From Candidatus Poribacteria bacterium (GTDB lineage Bacteria > Poribacteria > WGA-4E > WGA-3G): DNA of 62,858 nucleotides. The position numbers and the translations under genes are program-made. A model generated the notes under the pieces. The model was not told the origin of the DNA. It saw only the letters and a list, made by a program, of their open reading frames with translations, and did not search any database. The stretch is taken from assembly GCA_012270865.1 (NCBI GenBank), contig JAAXHL010000052.1, positions 65,559 to 128,416 of the forward strand, read 5' to 3'. Positions 61,112 to 62,858 of this stretch are shown in pieces. How positions within the stretch are numbered: position 1 is the first letter of the stretch; each line of letters opens with the position of its first letter.

Positions 61112-61519
61112 TCGTTTCTCCCTGCTTGCCGCGAGTCCGAAAGGGCATTATGCTTCGGTGTTTCGCGTTGGTTCACATATTTTCCGGGTAGGTTCGATTT
61201 CCTACACCGGTATCGGCAACTCCACGTTTCAATACAGCAAGCGGCATCTAAATTATGTGTTTTTTTCGCACATCTGAGACACTATTGCGCACGCCTCTGG
61301 CATTGAAGGGAGTGTGTCGAGAACTTCTTTGTATCTATTGACTGCTTCTGAATCCTTTAATAATATGACGCTCTTGGGGATAATTGTATAGCAACCCCTT
61401 TGCGATATTTAGACGCAAAAAACCCAATTAGGTTGATTAAAATTATAGAAAACTGCAAGGCATGTAATAAGACTATAAGGCGCGGCAGTAAACCGCGCCT
61501 TCAGGTTCCCGAACAAAGT
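61112..61519. other. Long leader/spacer upstream of the giant gene
   Basis: No gene. On the minus strand it contains two clear stem-loops: about 61184-61210 (CCGGTGTAGG with CCTACCCGG) and 61137-61158 (CCGAAGC..TTTCGG). The CGCGGCAAGCAGGGAG segment with the ribosome site follows. A REP-like hairpin lies at 61479-61499. Any regulatory class is unknown. Confidence 0.45.
61479..61499. repeat. REP-like hairpin, GGCGCGG stem
   Basis: GGCGCGG and CCGCGCC arms around CAGTAAA, then TTCAGG, 20 bp after the stop of the Gfo/Idh gene. Confidence 0.7.
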
Positions 61520-62521
61520 TTAACCGATTTCGCCATTGGCAACCATCGTCAACAACGCGGAATCGTCGACGGTGAGCGGTAACGTAATTTTCGCGCGGCG
61601 TCGGCTCGACTCATAGGTCGCGAAAATAAGTTCTGCGCCTTGAATTGCCTTGCGTCCGCTGAGTTCCGGTTCACGTCCGGTCTTGACGCTGTCAACGAGA
61701 TCGAGGACAGAGAGTACTGTATCATCGCCTTTCGGGATGTCGCTTAAATCGGGTATCTCCCAGTCGTCAGCTCCTGTACGTAGCAGGCGGACCGGTGCGC
61801 CGCCACCGACATCAATAATCCCTTCCGTCCCGATAAGGCGGTTTGCGAATCCCTTTAAAGAGACACCACCGGTGGTTAACAAACCTTCTACACCGTTCTT
61901 CCATCGGAACCACGATAGACCGCTCGTCTCAACTTGCGTTCCGAAGACGAGCCTCTCTTCTGCTACATCTATTTGACCGATTACCCAGTCAACAGGTTCG
62001 TCATTATTATAAAAAAGGAACATATCGAACCAGTGTGTTCCCCAGTCGAGGAGATTGGAACAGGATCCTTCAAGTCGTCGGAGTTCGCCGATTGAGCCTT
62101 CGTTTGCCAACTGTTTCGCCTTGATGAACTGTGCGCCGAAACGGCGTTGATGGCAGAACGTTATGACGACATCGTTATCGACACACGCCTGATAGAGTGC
62201 TTTTGCATCGCCCCATGTGGGTGCCATCGGTTTCTCCGAATGGATGGCTTTAATGCCGCTGTTCGCAGCAGCGATGACCATATCTCGATGGAGTGCGATC
62301 CACGTGCAGACGCTGACAAAATCGAGCGACTCTTTGTCCAACATCTCTTCATAATTTTCGTAGGTGTTGGGGACCTCGAACTGCTCTGCGAGAGCGTCAC
62401 GTGCGTTTTCGACCGGATCGGAACACGCCACGATTTCGACATCTGGGGATGCCTGATAGCCGCGTGCGTGTGAGCGTCCACGTCCGCCACAACCGATAAT
62501 ACCTGCTTTAAAAGTTGCCAT
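61520..62521 (-). CDS. Gfo/Idh/MocA-family oxidoreductase
   Basis: 333 residues from the ATG at 62521 (MATFKAGIIGCGGRGRSHARGYQ), which has AAAGGA eight bases upstream; the frame continues 49 codons further upstream without support. The Rossmann loop GCGGRGRSH is followed by the EKP motif (HSEKPMAP) of the family. NLLDWGTHWFDMFLFY carries the conserved active-site His in the usual D/GxHxxD arrangement. It probably oxidises a sugar or inositol-type substrate. It is not closely similar to the 315-residue paralogue at 15623-16570, whose EKP motif is altered. Confidence 0.9.
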   Translation of the reverse strand: MATFKAGIIGCGGRGRSHARGYQASPDVEIVACSDPVENARDALAEQFEVPNTYENYEEMLDKESLDFVSVCTWIALHRDMVIAAANSGIKAIHSEKPMAPTWGDAKALYQACVDNDVVITFCHQRRFGAQFIKAKQLANEGSIGELRRLEGSCSNLLDWGTHWFDMFLFYNNDEPVDWVIGQIDVAEERLVFGTQVETSGLSWFRWKNGVEGLLTTGGVSLKGFANRLIGTEGIIDVGGGAPVRLLRTGADDWEIPDLSDIPKGDDTVLSVLDLVDSVKTGREPELSGRKAIQGAELIFATYESSRRRAKITLPLTVDDSALLTMVANGEIG

Positions 62522-62691
62522 TATAAATTTCCTTTCGGCGCGATTTTGCGTCCGTTCTGTCAATTTTGTGTAAACCCAGTCTATGCTATTGCGGCGGGTC
62601 GGCACCTTCTTCGCCACATTCTTTCTAAACAATACTAAAGGTATACCCATTTTTTTCTTAGAAGTCAAGAAAAAAGATATTTAGGAAGCTA

Positions 62692-62704
62692 TGCGTAAGT
62701 CCTA
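62692..62704. repeat. TTAGGACTTACGCA-type end, single copy
   Basis: TGCGTAAGTCCTA followed by AGAAATGTAAAA, about 170 bp upstream of the Gfo/Idh gene. Matches the element end at 4449-4462. Confidence 0.65.
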
Positions 62705-62738
62705 AGAAATGTAAAACGATTGAACTCACGTACTAAAA

Positions 62739-62790
62739 AACGCCCCAACGCCGACGGTTAAGCGGCGGGTTGAGGCGTTCTATTTTTTTT
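62739..62790. terminator. Bidirectional intrinsic terminator
   Basis: Stem ACGCCCCAACGCCG and CGGCGGGTTGAGGCGT around ACGGTTAAG. It is followed by TATTTTTTTT on the plus strand and preceded by AAAAAA, which gives a U-run on the minus strand. Confidence 0.7.
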
Positions 62791-62858
62791 AGTTATCAGT
62801 TGTCGGTTATCAGTTATCAGTTAAGAGGTAAGTGGATTCTTGTGGCAGCCACGTTGAC
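62789..62858. repeat. CAGTTA-family repeat copy, cut by the window end
   Basis: TTAGTTATCAGTTGTCGG, then TTATCAGTTATCAGTTAAG, AGGTAAGTGGATTCTTGTGG and CAGCC. It includes the CTTGTGGCAG core and continues past the window. Confidence 0.75.

Noticed and set aside
61112..61300. Known riboswitch (c-di-GMP, SAM, cobalamin) upstream of the giant gene
   Set aside because: Stem-loops are present but none of the conserved core sequences of these classes is found.

Overview
The window is a single contig stretch of moderate G+C with no rRNA, tRNA, CRISPR array, transposase or phage gene that I can see. The gene mix (secreted WD40 and PD40 propellers, one carrying a dockerin-like tail, phytanoyl-CoA dioxygenase-like and Gfo/Idh/MocA enzymes, a GH67-type alpha-glucuronidase, HslUV, a PorV-like barrel beside a giant Ig-like surface protein, and very many dispersed intergenic repeats) looks like an uncultivated Gram-negative heterotroph. 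Candidatus Poribacteria is my best guess; this is inference from gene style, not from a marker gene.

Layout. 0-4.2 kb (minus strand): MoxR ATPase, DUF58 protein and BatA-like VWA membrane protein. 4.2-5.1 kb: gene-free, with MITE-like repeats. 5.1-12.9 kb (minus): a GH67/beta-helix secreted enzyme, an alpha/beta hydrolase with a disrupted 5' end, and two WD40 proteins. 13-24.3 kb: nuclease-fold protein, MFS transporter, Gfo/Idh oxidoreductase, mannitol dehydrogenase-family enzyme, GT4 glycosyltransferase, RimK-like ligase, an AAA/deoxyribosyltransferase-like fusion, a phytanoyl-CoA dioxygenase-like protein and SppA. 24.3-27.7 kb: a 216-bp element with inverted ends, a small secreted protein split by a homopolymer frameshift, a membrane-anchored unknown, and the WD40-dockerin protein. 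27.9-32.5 kb: hslU/hslV, a membrane protein and an ArsA-like ATPase.

32.8-38.2 kb (plus) is a thiamine operon behind a TPP riboswitch and terminator: transporter permease and binding protein, thiO, thiS and thiG, interrupted by an intact MNT/HepT toxin-antitoxin pair with its own promoter-like site. A PIN toxin and a duplicated antitoxin-like gene follow. 39-50 kb: outer membrane barrel, GT-C-like membrane protein, type III glutamine synthetase, FGE-like lipoprotein, SDR protein, TolB-like propeller, tandem carbohydrate-binding-like secreted proteins, and nadA. 50.3-61.1 kb (minus): a 3211-residue Ig-like repeat protein and a PorV-like barrel, a pairing that suggests type IX-like export. The window ends with a second Gfo/Idh oxidoreductase.

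The most unusual aspect is the repeat landscape. At least five dispersed families sit at gene boundaries and appear to supply stop codons (CAGTTA family), 5' ends and Shine-Dalgarno sites (CCGCAAGGAAAATTAAA family), in-frame insertions (GGAAGATT family), hairpins with covarying stems (GTAG/REP-like) and transposon-like ends (TTAGGACTTACGCA and GAAATTTCACAGTAA).
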